Shown: positions 62,989 through 64,000 of the stretch, in pieces | How the letters are laid out: each line of letters begins with the position of its first letter | How positions within the stretch are numbered: the first letter of the stretch is position 1 | Assembly: GCF_001499655.1 (NCBI RefSeq) | Contig: NZ_LN879502.1 | Location: 868,001 to 932,000, forward strand | Direction of reading: 5' to 3' | DNA length: 64,000 nucleotides | From: Candidatus Protochlamydia naegleriophila | GTDB taxonomy: Bacteria > Chlamydiota > Chlamydiia > Chlamydiales > Parachlamydiaceae | The notes under the pieces: model-generated | Databases searched by the model: none | What the model was told of the DNA's origin: nothing | The model's input: only the letters and a program-made list of their open reading frames with translations | Translations under genes and position numbers: made by a program

Positions 62989-63442
62989 CAGGATCTACGA
63001 TTCCTCCACGGCGCCAACGATTGCGGTCGCTGAAGTAGGATTCGTCATCTTCTTCTTCTTCCTCTTCGTTTTCGGCTTCTTCCTCTTCATCGTCGCGCTC
63101 TTCTAACGAATTGTCGACTTCGATGGCATCGGTTTCCATGTCAAAGCCGGTATCGCTGCCACCCATGGTTTCTCCAATGTCGATATCGGGAATGGTGGGC
63201 ATATCGTTATAGCCAGCACGGCCTGGGACGCGTTTAGGCGCAATGTATTCTTCTGCCTCGCCGCTTTCTTTGAGAAATTGAAGTCTTTCCTTTTCTTCCT
63301 CAATTTTCGCTTTGACGGCGTGGATCTCTTCTTTATGCTTATCCACGTCTTTTTTGGGAACCAACCCGAGTTTTAACCATTGTTCAAGGTCATTGAGCTC
63401 GGTTTCTAGCTTTTTGAGTCTTTCACTTTTTATATGTTTCAT
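62972..63442 (-). CDS. Unknown protein with coiled coil and very acidic region
   Basis: 156 residues from the ATG at 63442 (GGAAG upstream), which I prefer over an upstream start at 63481. The N-terminus is a charged coiled coil ('RLKKLETELNDLEQWLKLGL'), then 'RVPGRAGYNDMPTIPDIDIG', an unbroken Glu/Asp tract (about 120-140) and a C-terminal 'RNRWRRGGIVDPDANDW'. By position it corresponds to CT053 of C. trachomatis, which was reported, as I recall, among candidate type III substrates; I cannot confirm homology. Overlaps hemW by 17 bases. Confidence 0.75.
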   Translation of the reverse strand: MKHIKSERLKKLETELNDLEQWLKLGLVPKKDVDKHKEEIHAVKAKIEEEKERLQFLKESGEAEEYIAPKRVPGRAGYNDMPTIPDIDIGETMGGSDTGFDMETDAIEVDNSLEERDDEEEEAENEEEEEEDDESYFSDRNRWRRGGIVDPDANDW

Positions 63443-63750
63443 GACACTTCCATAAGTTAAATCTAGCCCCATGTGATCCATTTTTTGGGGTTCAGGCTTG
63501 GATCAGCGATACTAGGGGGTTTGGCGAGTTTTTTTCAACCATTTAGATAAATAATGAGCGAATTAAAAGAAAGATTTTATCCGATGCTCTTAGAGATAAA
63601 TGTCTGGGAACATTGAAATGCAGTTCTGAGGCAGGCTCTGGGGAAATGGAAAAAATGGATTCTTTGTTCTTTTACTCATCTCTATTGTATCAGGAAGGGT
63701 AATTATTTAATATACAAATGCTTATGAGGCTGGACCAGACTTGGCACTCC
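63443..63750. other. Intergenic interval, nothing recognised
   Basis: About 310 bases without a credible frame. It is upstream of the acidic-protein gene and downstream of the ccsA-like gene. Confidence 0.4.
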
Positions 63751-64000
63751 TCATGTGGAGAGCCTCTGGCTTGAAGCGCGACCGCTTCGATACACCCAAA
63801 GGGCGGCTGCCAAGAAGAGCGCCTCTGCTAAAAGATAGGCGTAGTAATAGCCCTCTCCGCCAGATCCAAAACCATAGCTATGCAAACCTGTGCCCAAGAT
63901 GTAATTGACTCCGTACCAAGTGAAGCTGATGGCCAAAAAGCCGCTGACGGCTCCAAATGCTAAGCCAAAGTTGCCAATGCGATGAAAACGATAGGCGTGA
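63751..64000 (-). CDS. C-terminal end of a CcsA/ResC-type cytochrome c assembly protein (partial)
   Basis: The minus-strand frame is open to the right window edge. The segment 'AISFTWYGVNYILGTGLHSYGFG' matches the conserved end of CcsA family proteins (Gly-Val-Asn...Gly-Leu-His-Ser-Tyr-Gly), which hold and hand over heme in system II cytochrome c maturation; the His of 'LHSYG' is a heme ligand. It is followed by one more hydrophobic helix and a basic tail. The N-terminal part lies outside the window. Confidence 0.8.
   Translation of the reverse strand, partial: HAYRFHRIGNFGLAFGAVSGFLAISFTWYGVNYILGTGLHSYGFGSGGEGYYYAYLLAEALFLAAALWVYRSGRASSQRLST

Noticed and set aside
1-64000. tRNA, rRNA or CRISPR array
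   Set aside because: I looked for cloverleaf T-arm motifs, rRNA-like blocks and regularly spaced direct repeats and saw none.

Overview
The window reads as chromosomal DNA of a Chlamydiales bacterium outside the Chlamydiaceae, most likely an amoeba-associated 'environmental' chlamydia (Parachlamydiaceae, Waddliaceae or a related family; I cannot fix the family from sequence alone). The main evidence is a gene block whose order matches the Chlamydia trachomatis CT040-CT053 neighbourhood as I remember it: ruvB, a SpoIID-domain protein, glgX, an Slc1-like secretion chaperone, ssb, pepA, a small basic protein, a holA-like gene, an RsmI-like methylase and hemW. A type III secretion translocator/chaperone operon and eukaryote-like effector candidates (an F-box protein, Ser/Thr kinases, TPR proteins, proteins with Inc-like paired membrane segments) support this. 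No rRNA, tRNA or CRISPR array was seen.

Layout. 1-5.0 kb: the end of a receiver-like protein, a secreted cyclophilin, proC, and proBA (a complete proline pathway). 5.0-14.6 kb: an epimerase, two alpha/beta hydrolases, deoC, recQ, membrane proteins and a decayed DUF885 gene. 14.6-17.8 kb: a gene remnant and two tandem Ser/Thr kinase paralogs, the second split by a frameshift in a nine-base homopolymer. 17.9-25.3 kb: pepF, small membrane proteins, a DUF1853 protein, and a three-gene operon (Inc-like protein, TlyC/CorC-type protein, PLP enzyme). 26.0-29.7 kb: an LpoB-like lipoprotein, a COG3014-like TPR lipoprotein and an F-box/TPR protein, all on the minus strand. 30.3-36.0 kb: a YyaL-type thioredoxin-fold protein, a large TPR protein, a 193-bp direct duplication flanking a small membrane-protein gene, and a 268-bp element with 71-bp inverted ends. 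36.1-43.3 kb: typA, an unrecognised protein, mgtE, a second Inc-like protein and a methyltransferase. 43.3-48.5 kb: the type III translocator operon and a chemoreceptor-like protein. 49.3-64 kb: the conserved chlamydial block, ending in a CcsA-type cytochrome c assembly gene cut by the window edge.

How it fits together. The translocator operon, Slc1-like chaperone, F-box protein, kinases and Inc-like proteins form a plausible host-interaction set. The conserved block handles recombination (ruvB, ssb, holA), septal peptidoglycan (SpoIID), glycogen (glgX) and peptide turnover (pepA). The accessory features most worth a look are the inverted-repeat element and its dispersed relatives, the duplicated gene-end/terminator segment, the homopolymer frameshift in a kinase, and a 29-residue lysine-rich peptide gene sitting where hctB (histone-like Hc2) lies in C. 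trachomatis.
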